NCBI RefSeq assembly: GCF_024385465.1
Contig: NZ_JANFLS010000001.1
Coordinates: 1,240,001-1,304,000, forward strand
Direction of reading: 5' to 3'
DNA length: 64,000 nucleotides
From: Arthrobacter sp. zg-Y844
GTDB taxonomy: Bacteria > Actinomycetota > Actinomycetes > Actinomycetales > Micrococcaceae
The notes beneath the pieces are model-generated. The model ran no database searches and was not told the origin of the DNA. It worked only from the letters and a program-made list of their open reading frames with translations. A program made the position numbers and the translations under genes. Shown piece after piece: positions 27,280 to 36,465 of the stretch. Each line of letters starts with the position of its first letter. The stretch's first letter is position 1.

Positions 27280-28443
27280 GTGCTCGACGAAAACTCCAAC
27301 GACTCCAACAACTCCAACAACCCCGCCTCCACAGCGGACACCGCGGCACATGCCGCCGCCCGGCCCGCGCCGCGGGTGCGCAAACGGCTCCTTCCGACGC
27401 TGGGGGATGCCCGGAACAGCATCCGTGACACCCTGCGCGACGCCGGCCTGGCCCCGGGCGGAGACCGTCCGCCGCTGATCCTGGTGGCCTGCAGCGGCGG
27501 GCCCGACTCCCTTGCCCTGGCGCTGGCCGCCTCGTTCTTCTCCCGGCGGGGGGACTACCGGGTGGGCGCCGTCGTCGTTGATCACTCCCTGCAGCCCGGC
27601 AGTGCAGACGTGGCCGCCTCTGCGCGGGGCAAGCTGGAAGGGATGGGCCTGGAACCCGTCCTCGTGCGGAAGGTGGAAGTGCCGGCCTCCGGCATGGGGC
27701 CCGAAGCGGCAGCGCGCACGGTCCGTTATGCCGCCCTGGACGCCGCAGTGGAGGAACTGGAGGCCGACGCCGTCCTGCTTGGCCATACCCTTGATGACCA
27801 GGCCGAGCAGGTGCTGCTGGGCCTGATGCGCGGTTCCGGCACCCGGTCCCTGGCCGGCATGCCCGCTGTACGGGGAAAATACCTGCGGCCCTTCCTGGGC
27901 CTGCGCCGGGAACAGACGGTCGAGATCTGCGAGCATGCCGGGCTGGACCCCTGGCACGATCCCAGCAACCGGGATCCCGCGTACGCCCGGTCCCGGGTCC
28001 GTACCGAAGTGCTGCCGTTCCTGGAAGAAAAGCTGGGCCCCGGCATCGCCGAAGCCCTGTTCCGTTCCTCACGTATCCTCTCCGCCGACGCCGACTATCT
28101 GGACGCCGTCGCGGCGCAGGCCTTTGCGGAGCTGCGCGTCGCCGGTCCGGCCGGTGACGTCCCGGATTCCGGGGAGCTGCTCCTGCCCGAAGAGCAGCTG
28201 CGGAACCTTGCCCCCGCCGTCCGCCAGCGCGTATTGGCCCTCGCCGCGCTCGAACTCGGCGGTGCCCAGCCGAGCTACGAGCGCCTCGCGGCGGTCCAGT
28301 CGCTGCTGCGGCGAACCGGGTCGGCGGGACCCGTCCAGCTGGTGGGGAAAGTCAGCGTCTACCGCCAGCCGCGCGCCAAAACGGTTCACCACGGCGGCTC
28401 AAGCTATGGCAATCTTGTGTTTAGGAAAAAGAGCAGCACCTAA
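27280..28443 (+). CDS. tilS: tRNA(Ile)-lysidine synthase
   Basis: The 387-aa protein has the PP-loop ATP motif SGGPDSLALA (~70-79), the HTLDDQAEQVLLGL region (~168-181), and RSRVRTEVLPFL (~236-247). It converts C34 of tRNA-Ile(CAU) to lysidine, so that AUA is read as isoleucine; this is essential. The GTG at 27280 follows the metalloprotease stop by six bases. The N-terminus is an odd Asn/Ser-rich repeat (NDSNNSNN) encoded by repeated AACTCC-type units, so a later start cannot be excluded. Confidence 0.92.
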   Translation: MLDENSNDSNNSNNPASTADTAAHAAARPAPRVRKRLLPTLGDARNSIRDTLRDAGLAPGGDRPPLILVACSGGPDSLALALAASFFSRRGDYRVGAVVVDHSLQPGSADVAASARGKLEGMGLEPVLVRKVEVPASGMGPEAAARTVRYAALDAAVEELEADAVLLGHTLDDQAEQVLLGLMRGSGTRSLAGMPAVRGKYLRPFLGLRREQTVEICEHAGLDPWHDPSNRDPAYARSRVRTEVLPFLEEKLGPGIAEALFRSSRILSADADYLDAVAAQAFAELRVAGPAGDVPDSGELLLPEEQLRNLAPAVRQRVLALAALELGGAQPSYERLAAVQSLLRRTGSAGPVQLVGKVSVYRQPRAKTVHHGGSSYGNLVFRKKSST

Positions 28444-28481
28444 CATCCAAAGCTGCAACACCTCGCACCCGGGAGTCATTC

Positions 28482-29033
28482 GTGGATTCACACGACGTCC
28501 AGTCAGATCTCAAGCACGTTCTCTACACCAAGGAACAGATCCAAACCCGGATCAATGAACTGGCGGCCGAAATTGACCGCGACTACGCCGGCCGCGACGT
28601 CCTGCTGGTTGGCGTGCTCAAGGGAGCCGTGATGGTTATGGCTGACCTCTCCCGCGCCCTGCACAGCCACGTCACCATGGACTGGATGGCAGTGTCCTCC
28701 TACGGCTCCGGCACGCAGTCCTCCGGCGTCGTGCGCATCCTCAAGGACCTTGAGACGGACCTGCTCGGCAAGCACGTGCTGATTGTCGAGGACATCATCG
28801 ACTCCGGCCTCACGCTCTCCTGGCTGCGCACCAACCTGGAATCCCGCGGACCGGCCAGCGTGGAAATCTGCACCCTGCTGCGCAAGCCGGAGGCAGCCAA
28901 GGTGGAAATCGACGTTAAGTATGTCGGTTATGAAATCCCCAACGAGTTCGTGGTCGGTTTCGGCCTGGACTTTGCAGAGCGGTACCGCAACCTGGACTTC
29001 ATCGGCACCCTCGCGCCGCACGTTTACGAATAA
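28482..29033 (+). CDS. hpt: Hypoxanthine phosphoribosyltransferase
   Basis: The 183-aa enzyme has the PRPP-binding motif VEDIIDSGLTL (~98-108), LVGVLKGAVMVMADL (~43-57) and the flexible loop SSYGSGTQSSG (~70-80). It salvages hypoxanthine and usually guanine. The GTG at 28482 opens MDSHDVQSDL, the normal position. The order tilS-hpt-ftsH is conserved across Gram-positive bacteria. Confidence 0.95.
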   Translation: MDSHDVQSDLKHVLYTKEQIQTRINELAAEIDRDYAGRDVLLVGVLKGAVMVMADLSRALHSHVTMDWMAVSSYGSGTQSSGVVRILKDLETDLLGKHVLIVEDIIDSGLTLSWLRTNLESRGPASVEICTLLRKPEAAKVEIDVKYVGYEIPNEFVVGFGLDFAERYRNLDFIGTLAPHVYE

Positions 29034-29190
29034 CGGTTTCCGGCCCCGTTCCTCCCCGTCCCCGACAAGGGACCGTCACGGATGCAACGCTCTACGCCCT
29101 GAGGGAACTAATCCCTTCCCCTGACCGTGTTCTTCTGAGGGACGGTGTATAGCTAGTAGGTAAATTCCGCGCATACCAGCGTTGTTGACC

Positions 29191-29221
29191 AGGAGGGACG
29201 GGGCATTAGCCCTGACGACGA
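29191..29221 (+). promoter_or_regulatory. Displaced Shine-Dalgarno with short hairpin before ftsH
   Basis: AGGAGGG at 29191-29197 is 24 bases from the ATG at 29222, too far for normal use. A small hairpin (GGGC 29201-29204 with GCCC 29209-29212, loop ATTA) lies between; if folded it shortens the distance to about ten bases. An in-frame TGA at 29213-29215 rules out an earlier start. Confidence 0.4.
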
Positions 29222-31306
29222 ATGAAATCCAAGAACTTCTTCAAGGGGCCGGTCATTTGGATCGCGCTGGCATTGGCCGCTCTTTTGATCCTTGTGCCGA
29301 GCCTTACTGCCACCAGGGCCACGCAAGTGGACACCAAGGAAGGCATAGAGCTTCTCGACCAGGACAAAGTCTCGCAGGCGAAGATCTATGACGGCGAGCA
29401 GCGGGTCGACCTGACATTGAATGACAGCGGCGTTGATGACAAGGGCGTCACTGACGTCCAGTTCTACTTCAGCACTGCGCGCGGCGAGGAAATAGTCCAG
29501 GCGGTCAACGATTCCGGGGCAAACTACACGGACCAGCCGGTGCAGACCAACTGGTTCACCAGCTTCCTCGGATTGTTCCTGCCGTTCATCATCATCGGCC
29601 TGATTTTCTGGTTCCTGATGTCCCGCATGCAGGGCGGCGGCTCCCAGGTCATGAAGTTCGGCAAGTCCAAGGCCAAGCTGACCAACAAGGACATGCCCCA
29701 GGTAACCTTCGACGACGTCGCGGGCGCCGACGAAGCCGTCGAGGAACTCCACGAGATCAAGGAATTCCTGCAGGATCCGGGCAAGTTCCAGGCCGTGGGC
29801 GCAAAGATCCCCAAGGGCGTGCTGCTTTACGGCCCTCCCGGCACCGGCAAGACCCTGCTGGCCCGCGCCGTCGCCGGCGAGGCCGGTGTGCCGTTCTACT
29901 CGATCTCCGGCTCGGACTTCGTTGAAATGTTCGTAGGTGTGGGTGCCTCCCGCGTCCGCGACCTCTTCGAACAAGCCAAGTCCAACGCCCCTGCCATCAT
30001 CTTCGTGGACGAGATCGACGCCGTCGGCCGCCACCGCGGCGCCGGCGTGGGCGGCGGAAACGACGAACGCGAGCAGACGCTGAACCAGCTGCTGGTGGAA
30101 ATGGACGGTTTTGACGGCAACACCAACGTCATCCTGATCGCTGCCACCAACCGGCCCGACGTCCTGGACCCGGCACTGCTGCGTCCGGGCCGCTTCGACC
30201 GCCAGATCGGCGTCGAGGCACCCGACATGCAGGGCCGCCTGCACATCCTGCAGGTCCATGCCAAGGGCAAGCCGATGGCTCCCGGCGTGGATCTCGAAAC
30301 CGTTGCCCGCAAGACGCCGGGCTTCACCGGTGCGGACCTGGCCAACGTGCTCAACGAAGCGGCGCTGCTGACCGCCCGCTCCAACGCGGACCTCATTGAC
30401 GACCGCGCACTGGATGAGGCCATCGACCGCGTGATCGCCGGCCCGCAGAAGCGCAGCCGCGTGATGAAGGAACTGGAACGCAAGATCACCGCCTATCACG
30501 AAGGCGGACACGCCCTGGTGGCTGCGGCACTGCGGAACACGGACCCGGTCACCAAGGTGACCATCCTGCCGCGCGGCCGGGCACTCGGCTACACCATGGT
30601 CCTGCCGCAGGACGACAAGTACTCGATCACACGCAACGAGCTCCTGGACCAGCTCGCCTACGCAATGGGCGGCCGCGTCGCCGAAGAGATCGTCTTCCAC
30701 GATCCCTCCACCGGGGCCTCCAACGACATCGAAAAGGCCACGTCCACGGCCCGGAAGATGGTCACCCAGTACGGCATGAGCGAGCGGATCGGGTCGGTCA
30801 AGCTCGGCTCCGGCGGCGGAGAGCCGTTCCTGGGCCGGGACATGGGCCAGGAACGCAACTACTCCGACCAGGTGGCCTATGTGGTTGACGAGGAGGTTCG
30901 GCGCCTGCTGGACAACGCGCATGACGAGGCGTACCAGATCCTCACCGAGAACCGCGACGTCCTCGACCGGCTCGCGTTGGAGCTGCTGGAGCGGGAAACC
31001 CTGAACCAGGCGGAGATCGCCGAGGTCTTCTCCGATGTGCGCAAGCGCGATGTCCGCGAGGTCTGGCTGTCCAAGCCCACTCGCCCCGTCCACAGCATGC
31101 CGCCGGTGGTCTCGCAGAAGGAACGGCGCCAGGCCAAGGAAATCGGTGCCCCGGATCCGGCCTCGGTTGCTCCGCAGGACCAGATTGCCGACGCCGACCT
31201 GCCGCAGGACTTCGATGTGTCCAGCAATGGCCTGCCCAAGGGCAGCGGGAACGGCAGCCATCCCGGCCGGAGCGGAAGCAACGGCAGCACGCCCCCCGAG
31301 GCGTAG
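29222..31306 (+). CDS. ftsH: ATP-dependent zinc metalloprotease FtsH
   Basis: The 694-aa protein has two membrane helices (~9-28 and ~113-133) flanking a periplasmic-side domain, a Walker A GPPGTGKT (204-211), Walker B FVDEID (~261-266), the second region of homology around RPGRFDRQ (321-328) and the protease HEGGH (426-430). It degrades unassembled or damaged membrane and some soluble proteins as a hexamer. The C-terminus ends in a Gly/Ser/Asn-rich tail. It follows hpt after 188 bases, so it may have its own promoter, and leads into the folate genes. Confidence 0.96.
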   Translation: MKSKNFFKGPVIWIALALAALLILVPSLTATRATQVDTKEGIELLDQDKVSQAKIYDGEQRVDLTLNDSGVDDKGVTDVQFYFSTARGEEIVQAVNDSGANYTDQPVQTNWFTSFLGLFLPFIIIGLIFWFLMSRMQGGGSQVMKFGKSKAKLTNKDMPQVTFDDVAGADEAVEELHEIKEFLQDPGKFQAVGAKIPKGVLLYGPPGTGKTLLARAVAGEAGVPFYSISGSDFVEMFVGVGASRVRDLFEQAKSNAPAIIFVDEIDAVGRHRGAGVGGGNDEREQTLNQLLVEMDGFDGNTNVILIAATNRPDVLDPALLRPGRFDRQIGVEAPDMQGRLHILQVHAKGKPMAPGVDLETVARKTPGFTGADLANVLNEAALLTARSNADLIDDRALDEAIDRVIAGPQKRSRVMKELERKITAYHEGGHALVAAALRNTDPVTKVTILPRGRALGYTMVLPQDDKYSITRNELLDQLAYAMGGRVAEEIVFHDPSTGASNDIEKATSTARKMVTQYGMSERIGSVKLGSGGGEPFLGRDMGQERNYSDQVAYVVDEEVRRLLDNAHDEAYQILTENRDVLDRLALELLERETLNQAEIAEVFSDVRKRDVREVWLSKPTRPVHSMPPVVSQKERRQAKEIGAPDPASVAPQDQIADADLPQDFDVSSNGLPKGSGNGSHPGRSGSNGSTPPEA

Positions 31307-31363
31307 GTCCGGGCGGCCCTGCGGGGCCGCCCGGCATAGCCGGGGAACGAAGTACCGGCGCGA

Positions 31364-31369
31364 TAGGAT
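31364..31369 (+). promoter_or_regulatory. -10 element of probable leaderless folE promoter
   Basis: TAGGAT lies exactly six bases before GTG 31376, with no Shine-Dalgarno sequence. It suggests the folate operon has its own promoter after ftsH. Confidence 0.42.
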
Positions 31370-31375
31370 CGACCA

Positions 31376-31990
31376 GTGACGGATTTCGATGATGAACTAC
31401 TGACCGCCGAAGCGGCAGCGGATTCCCCGGTGGATCAGCCAAGGATTGAACGGGCGGTCCGGGAAATCCTCCTCGCGATCGGGGAGGACCCGGACCGCGA
31501 CGGTTTAAGGGAAACCCCCAGCCGGGTGGCCAAGTCCTATACCGAGATCTTCAGCGGCCTGCACCAGAGCCCCTCGGACCTGCTGGCAACCACTTTTGAC
31601 CTGGACCACGAAGAAATGGTCCTGGTCAAGGACATTCCCTTTTATTCCACCTGTGAGCACCATCTGGTGCCGTTCCACGGCACCGCGCACATCGGCTACA
31701 TCCCCTCCCACGAGGGCAAGGTGACCGGCCTGTCGAAGCTCGCCCGGCTGGTAGACATCTACGCCCGGCGGCCCCAGGTCCAGGAGCGGTTGACCACCCA
31801 GATCGTGGACGCACTGATGACCAATCTTTCCCCCCGCGGTGCCATAGTGGTTATTGAATGCGAGCACCTGTGCATGTCGATGCGCGGGGTGCGCAAGCCA
31901 GGCGCCAAGACCGTGACCTCGGCGGTGCGCGGCCAACTGCGCGAGACAGCAACCCGGGCCGAAGCAATGAGCCTGATACTAGGACGATAG
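31376..31990 (+). CDS. folE: GTP cyclohydrolase I
   Basis: The 204-aa enzyme has the zinc/catalytic motif [12 protein letters not shown] (~90-101), [18 protein letters not shown] (~120-137) and the C-terminal [15 protein letters not shown]. It converts GTP to dihydroneopterin triphosphate, the first step of folate synthesis. GTG 31376 fits the family length and the leaderless promoter. It is the first gene of folE-folP-folB-folK, seven bases before folP. Confidence 0.96.
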   Translation: MTDFDDELLTAEAAADSPVDQPRIERAVREILLAIGEDPDRDGLRETPSRVAKSYTEIFSGLHQSPSDLLATTFDLDHEEMVLVKDIPFYSTCEHHLVPFHGTAHIGYIPSHEGKVTGLSKLARLVDIYARRPQVQERLTTQIVDALMTNLSPRGAIVVIECEHLCMSMRGVRKPGAKTVTSAVRGQLRETATRAEAMSLILGR

Positions 31991-31997
31991 GACCACC

Positions 31998-32903
31998 ATG
32001 GATTCACTCGCTGCCGCACCCGGCACAGGACCGGCAACCTCCCCGTTGCCCGTACTGCGGCCCGCCCGCAAGGCGCGCAGGCTTTCCGACCTTCCCACTG
32101 ACCGCACCCTGGTTATGGGTGTCCTCAACGTCACGCCGGATTCCTTCAGCGACGGCGGGCAATTCGCCGATACCGACGCGGCAATCCGTGCGGGGCTGAA
32201 GATGCACTACGAAGGCGCCGACATCATCGACGTCGGCGGTGAATCCACCCGGCCGGACTCCGTCCGCGTCTCCCCGGAAGCGGAGCAGGAGCGGGTCCTG
32301 CCCGTGGTCGAGGCCCTCGTCCGTGCAGGAGCCCTCGTCAGCATCGACACCATGAATGCGGCCACGGCGGAAAAGGCGATTGAGGCCGGCGCCGCGATCA
32401 TCAATGACGTGTCCGGCACCGAAACCGATCCCGGGATGCCCGGGCTTGTTGCCCGTACGGGGGTCTCGTACATCCTTATGCACAGCCGCGGCAACGTCCG
32501 CAGCGATGACCCCAACGCCAGCTACGCCGATGTGGTCGAAGAGGTGGCAGCGGAAATGCTGAAGGTCCGTGACCGGTTCTACGCCGCCGGTGCGGCCCCC
32601 GAACAGATCATCCTCGACCCCGGACTGGGCTTCTCCAAGGACGGCGAACACAACTGGCAGCTGCTGCGCGGAATCGACCGTCTCAACGCCTTGGGCCACC
32701 GCGTCCTTATCGGTGCATCCCGCAAGCGTTTCCTTGGCTCGCTGCTCACCAGCTACGGGAAGGCGGCCCAGCCGCTGGAACGCGACAACGCTACGGTCGC
32801 GGTGACTGCGCTGGCGGCATCCGCCGGCGTCTGGGCCGTGCGCGTGCACAACGTGCCGGCCAGCCTTGATGCCGTAAAAGTCGCCGCGGCATGGAAAGCG
32901 TAG
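31998..32903 (+). CDS. folP: Dihydropteroate synthase
   Basis: The 301-aa TIM-barrel enzyme has VMGVLNVTPDSFSDGG (~37-52), DIIDVGGESTRPDS (~75-88) and the C-terminal ASRKRF motif. It joins p-aminobenzoate to 6-hydroxymethyl-dihydropterin diphosphate and is the sulfonamide target. The ATG at 31998 is only seven bases after folE, with GGACCACC before it. The first ~35 residues are a Pro/Ala-rich extension. Confidence 0.95.
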   Translation: MDSLAAAPGTGPATSPLPVLRPARKARRLSDLPTDRTLVMGVLNVTPDSFSDGGQFADTDAAIRAGLKMHYEGADIIDVGGESTRPDSVRVSPEAEQERVLPVVEALVRAGALVSIDTMNAATAEKAIEAGAAIINDVSGTETDPGMPGLVARTGVSYILMHSRGNVRSDDPNASYADVVEEVAAEMLKVRDRFYAAGAAPEQIILDPGLGFSKDGEHNWQLLRGIDRLNALGHRVLIGASRKRFLGSLLTSYGKAAQPLERDNATVAVTALAASAGVWAVRVHNVPASLDAVKVAAAWKA

Positions 32904-32907
32904 CCGG

Positions 32908-33309
32908 ATGCTGAGCACCGGAGTTTCCGGAACGGCCCCCGGAACACGGGACCGGATCACGCTGAGCGGCATCACTGCCACCGGTTTCCACGGTGTCTTC
33001 CCCCACGAGCGGCGGGACGGCCAGCCCTTCGTTGTGGATCTGGTCCTGTTTACCGATCTGCGGCCGGCCGCGGCCACGGATGACCTGACCCTGACGGCGC
33101 ATTACGGCGAGGTTGCCGAACGCGTAGTGCAGATCATCACCGGGGACCCGCTGAACCTGATCGAGGCGCTGGCGGGCCGGATTGCGGACGCCGTCCTGGC
33201 TTCCTTCTCCGTCCTTGCCGCAGTTGAGGTCACGGTGCATAAGCCGAAGGCGCCGATCACGGTGGAATTCGGCGACGTCGCGGTGACTATCCACCGGGAG
33301 CGCGCATGA
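32908..33309 (+). CDS. folB: Dihydroneopterin aldolase
   Basis: The 133-aa protein has the family segment GFHGVFPHERRDGQPFVVDL (~26-45), with the catalytic Glu in PHER, and Lys in VHKPKAP near the end. It cleaves dihydroneopterin to 6-hydroxymethyl-dihydropterin. The product starts with about 15 extra residues before RITLSGI. It overlaps folK by four bases (ATGA), implying coupled translation. Confidence 0.93.
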   Translation: MLSTGVSGTAPGTRDRITLSGITATGFHGVFPHERRDGQPFVVDLVLFTDLRPAAATDDLTLTAHYGEVAERVVQIITGDPLNLIEALAGRIADAVLASFSVLAAVEVTVHKPKAPITVEFGDVAVTIHRERA

Positions 33310-33797
33310 CTGCCGTCCATTGCGTCCTTGCCCTTGGAAGCAACCTTGGCGAAAGCCGGGACACCCTCTCCACGGCGGTAGCGGACCTGGCCGACCATCC
33401 GCAGGTACAGCTGAGCGCCGTATCCCCCGTGGTCCGCACACGTCCGGTCGGCGGCCCTGAACAGCCCGACTACCTCAACCTCGTGGTGGCGATCGAAACC
33501 GAACTCGAACCGCACGCCCTGCTCGCGCACTGCCAGGCCGTCGAGGCACGCCACCACCGCGAACGCATTGTCCGCTGGGGCCCGCGGACCCTGGACGTCG
33601 ACATCATCACGTACGGGGACCTGCGGCTGGACGAGGAGGACCTCACCATTCCGCACCCCCGTGCCGCCGTGAGGGCCTTTGTCCTGCAGCCCTGGGCCTG
33701 GATGGAACCCGACGCCCGGCTGGACTCAGTGCCCGTGGCCGAGCTGGCCGCCCGTGCCGAGGACCTCCCCGGACTCGAAGTCTTCGAAGGAGAATGA
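33306..33797 (+). CDS. folK: 2-amino-4-hydroxy-6-hydroxymethyldihydropteridine diphosphokinase
   Basis: The 163-aa HPPK has LALGSNLGESR (~8-18) and the signature RWGPRTLDVDIITYG (~81-95) with the Mg-binding DVD. It pyrophosphorylates 6-hydroxymethyl-dihydropterin, giving the FolP substrate. Overlaps folB by four bases. It completes the folate branch; the genes that follow are membrane proteins. Confidence 0.95.
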   Translation: MTAVHCVLALGSNLGESRDTLSTAVADLADHPQVQLSAVSPVVRTRPVGGPEQPDYLNLVVAIETELEPHALLAHCQAVEARHHRERIVRWGPRTLDVDIITYGDLRLDEEDLTIPHPRAAVRAFVLQPWAWMEPDARLDSVPVAELAARAEDLPGLEVFEGE

Positions 33798-33801
33798 GCC
33801 C

Positions 33802-34320
33802 GTGAGCAGCATCCAATATCGGTGGCTGGCCGTCATCGGCCTCGCTGCCGGCGTTGTGGGCTGGACGGCGAACTACTTCCTGTCGGAAAACGGCTATCCC
33901 GCACCCGTGCTGAGCTCGGTGGCGTTGGTGGCCATCATCTTGGTGACCGGCGCCACCCTCTTCCTCGGGCTGCGGGTGCGCAGTTGGCGCAACGGCCGGC
34001 GGGACCGGGAGCTGGACCCCATTGCCGCCGCCCGCACCGTTGTCCTGGCGCAGGCACTCGCCTACGCCGGCGCCCTGCTGCTCGGCTGGCATGCCGCCAT
34101 CTTCCTCACCCAGCTGCCCCTGTGGTCGCTGCGGCCGGGTCACGCCGGCACCTGGTCCTCCCTCGCCGTCAGCGTAGGCGGGATCCTGATGATTGCCACG
34201 GGGCTTACCGTCGAGCGGTTCTGTAAGCTGCCCCCTGTCGACAAGGACGGCACCGGGTCCGAGCCCGGCCCAGGAGGCGGCTCCGGAGATGGAGCGGGGG
34301 ATGGAGGAGAATATGCCTAG
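33802..34320 (+). CDS. DUF3180 family membrane protein
   Basis: The 172-aa product has four hydrophobic segments (~7-24, ~33-52, ~75-95, ~115-135) and a Gly/Asp-rich C-terminal tail. It matches the actinobacterial DUF3180 family, which typically follows folK. GTG 33802 is chosen for AAGGAG nine bases upstream inside the end of folK. Function unknown. It overlaps the next gene by eight bases. Confidence 0.82.
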   Translation: MSSIQYRWLAVIGLAAGVVGWTANYFLSENGYPAPVLSSVALVAIILVTGATLFLGLRVRSWRNGRRDRELDPIAAARTVVLAQALAYAGALLLGWHAAIFLTQLPLWSLRPGHAGTWSSLAVSVGGILMIATGLTVERFCKLPPVDKDGTGSEPGPGGGSGDGAGDGGEYA

Positions 34321-34825
34321 CGAGGCAATCGACCCCGCAGCAGTGCAGTGGCAGCGCGTCTCACCGAAGTACCTGCGGCTGAGGCTGCTGAGCTGGGGCA
34401 TTGAAACCGTAATCACGCTGGTGGTGACCGGCCTTCCGCTGGTGCTGCGCCTCACCGGAATCTGGCCCGGATACCCGGCGTGGCTGGCGTGGGGGCTGCC
34501 CATCTTCTTTGCCGTAACCCTGCTGTGGCGCGGGATCCTGCTTCCCCGCCAGGTCCGTGCCCTCGGTTACGCCGAACGCAACGAGGACCTGCTGCTTCGA
34601 CGGGGCATCTTCTTCCAGCGCACCCTGGTGGTTCCCTATGGCCGGATGCAGTACGTGGACGTGGCAGTGGGACCCCTGGAACGGGCCTTCGGGCTGTGCA
34701 CGCTGAAACTCCATACCGCCGCCCCGGGCACCAACGCCGGCATTGCCGGACTGCCGGCTGACGAGGGTGCCCGCCTGCGGGAGCATTTGTCCGCCCGCGG
34801 CGAAGCGCAGCTGGCCGGACTGTGA
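34313..34825 (+). CDS. PH-domain membrane protein (bPH2/YdbS-like)
   Basis: The 170-aa protein has two adjacent membrane helices (~25-47, ~52-70) followed by a bacterial PH-like domain; the motif RRGIFFQRTLVVPYGRMQYVD (about 97-117) is typical of bPH2. ATG 34313 has GGAGGAG upstream. YdbS/YdbT-type pairs in Bacillus affect resistance to bacteriocins and detergents; the role here is unknown. It overlaps DUF3180 and the next bPH2 gene, indicating one translational unit. Confidence 0.85.
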   Translation: MPSEAIDPAAVQWQRVSPKYLRLRLLSWGIETVITLVVTGLPLVLRLTGIWPGYPAWLAWGLPIFFAVTLLWRGILLPRQVRALGYAERNEDLLLRRGIFFQRTLVVPYGRMQYVDVAVGPLERAFGLCTLKLHTAAPGTNAGIAGLPADEGARLREHLSARGEAQLAGL

Positions 34826-36465
34826 CCGCCGGCGCCGCCCGGGGGCCGGGCAAGGACCCCGAAACCGCCGGCATCGATTCGGTTATCGAGACGGAACCCG
34901 AGTGGAAAAGGGTGCACCCGGTTTCCCCGCTGGTCCGCGGCTGGATAGCCCTGGCCGCCCTCGCCTATTTCGTGGGCAGGGACCAGGTTGAGTCGTGGTT
35001 TACCGACGGCCGCATGGACCTGCCCGCCGGTACGGCACTGTTCTGGACGGTACTGGCCCTGGGGATCGCCCTGGTGGTGATCGCCGGCTCTTTCTTCCTC
35101 TCCTGGTGGGTTACCCGCTACCAGCTGACCCATGACCACATCCGCGTGCGTTCGGGTGTGGTGGTGCGCCGCCAACGCCAGGCACGGCTGGACCGGGTGC
35201 AGGCCATCGACATCGTCCAACCCCTGCTCGCACGGATCTTCGGGCTGGCCGAACTGCGCTTTGAGGTAGCCGACGCCGGTGAGTCGGCAGTGCGCCTGGC
35301 TTTCCTTCGGCTGCCGGATGCACAGCAGCTGCGGGCGCGGATCCTCGAGGACGCCTCCGGCCTCGAGGAAAAACAGTCCGACGGCGGCAACGGTGCCGGC
35401 GAGGCAACGGTGCCGGGAGAACGGCAGGTGCTGGCACTGTCGGCCGGACGCGTGATTTCCTCCGTCCTGCTGTCCGGGACCACCGTCTTCCTGATCCTGG
35501 CCGTTGCGGGAGTAATTGTCCTGACGTCGCTCACGGGCGAGGCCGCCTCCATTGCGGCCATGGTCCCGATCATTTTCGGTTTCGGCAGTGCGTACTGGGG
35601 CCTGTTCAGTTCCGGCTTCAACTTCCGTGCCTCCGTGTCACGGGAAGGTATCCGGATCCGCTCCGGACTGCTGGACACCCGCACGCAGACGGTACCGCCG
35701 GGCCGGATCCAGGCCCTGGCCGTGCGGCAGCCGCCGCTGTGGCGGATCACCGGCTGGTATTCGATCTCCGTGAACGTTGCAGGGTACGGAGTCGGCGCCG
35801 ACAGTGAATCCTCCGCGCGCACCCGGCTGCTGCCCGCGGGTACCCCGGAAGAGGTCCTGCAGATGCTGGCCCTGGTTATCCCGGATCCCGGTACCGAGGA
35901 TCCGGTGGGAGTGTTCACCGCAGGGATGAACGGGACCGGCCCGGCAGCGGGCTTCACCGTCTCACCGCGGCGTGCCCGCTGGCTGTCCCCGCTTTCCCGG
36001 CGCCGGAACGGCTACCTCGTCACGGAGACGGCCATCCTGTCCCGGCACGGATTCCTGTGGCGGTCGCTTCAGGTGGTTCCGCACAGCAGGACCCAGTCCC
36101 TTGCCCTGGAACAGGGCCCGGTGGCCCGCCGCCTGCGCCTGGCAGACCTGGTCCTGCACTCCACACCCGGCCCGGTTTCCCCTCGAGTGGTGGAAATCGA
36201 TGCGGACACCGCCCGGCAGCTGCTCCACGAGCAGGCGCTGCGCGCCCGGACCGCCCGCCGCCGGGACCTCCCGGAACAGTGGCTGCGCGGAACCGGTCCG
36301 TCCCTGGCGAAGTCCGCGCCTGCCGCCCCGGCCCCGATGCCGGCTCCGGCCCCGGCCCCGCCGCCCACCTCTGCCAACCCGCCGCCCACCCCTGCCAACC
36401 CGCCGCCCACCGCGGTGATGCCGCTACCCGTCTCCAAGGAGGAGCCTCCCCATGAACACCGCTGA
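34822..36465 (+). CDS. PH-domain membrane protein (YdbT-like, large partner)
   Basis: The 547-aa product carries repeated units of paired membrane helices followed by bPH2 domains: helices ~38-55/75-97 with VRSGVVVRRQRQARLDRVQAID, helices ~215-235/240-260 with a second domain (IRSGLLDTRTQTVPPGRIQA), and a third copy (ETAILSRHGFLWRSLQVVPH). This is the YdbT-like partner of the small upstream protein. The C-terminus (~490-540) is a Pro/Ala tail with near-repeats of NPPPTPA. GTG 34822 overlaps the previous stop by four bases. Confidence 0.85.
   Translation: MTAGAARGPGKDPETAGIDSVIETEPEWKRVHPVSPLVRGWIALAALAYFVGRDQVESWFTDGRMDLPAGTALFWTVLALGIALVVIAGSFFLSWWVTRYQLTHDHIRVRSGVVVRRQRQARLDRVQAIDIVQPLLARIFGLAELRFEVADAGESAVRLAFLRLPDAQQLRARILEDASGLEEKQSDGGNGAGEATVPGERQVLALSAGRVISSVLLSGTTVFLILAVAGVIVLTSLTGEAASIAAMVPIIFGFGSAYWGLFSSGFNFRASVSREGIRIRSGLLDTRTQTVPPGRIQALAVRQPPLWRITGWYSISVNVAGYGVGADSESSARTRLLPAGTPEEVLQMLALVIPDPGTEDPVGVFTAGMNGTGPAAGFTVSPRRARWLSPLSRRRNGYLVTETAILSRHGFLWRSLQVVPHSRTQSLALEQGPVARRLRLADLVLHSTPGPVSPRVVEIDADTARQLLHEQALRARTARRRDLPEQWLRGTGPSLAKSAPAAPAPMPAPAPAPPPTSANPPPTPANPPPTAVMPLPVSKEEPPHEHR

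Noticed and set aside
29153-31261. A 702-codon open frame antisense to ftsH, and similar long antisense frames opposite pgm, dacB/metalloprotease and clpC
   Set aside because: They mirror strongly GC-biased real genes, have no family motifs or ribosome sites, and arise because stops are rare in GC-rich antisense frames.
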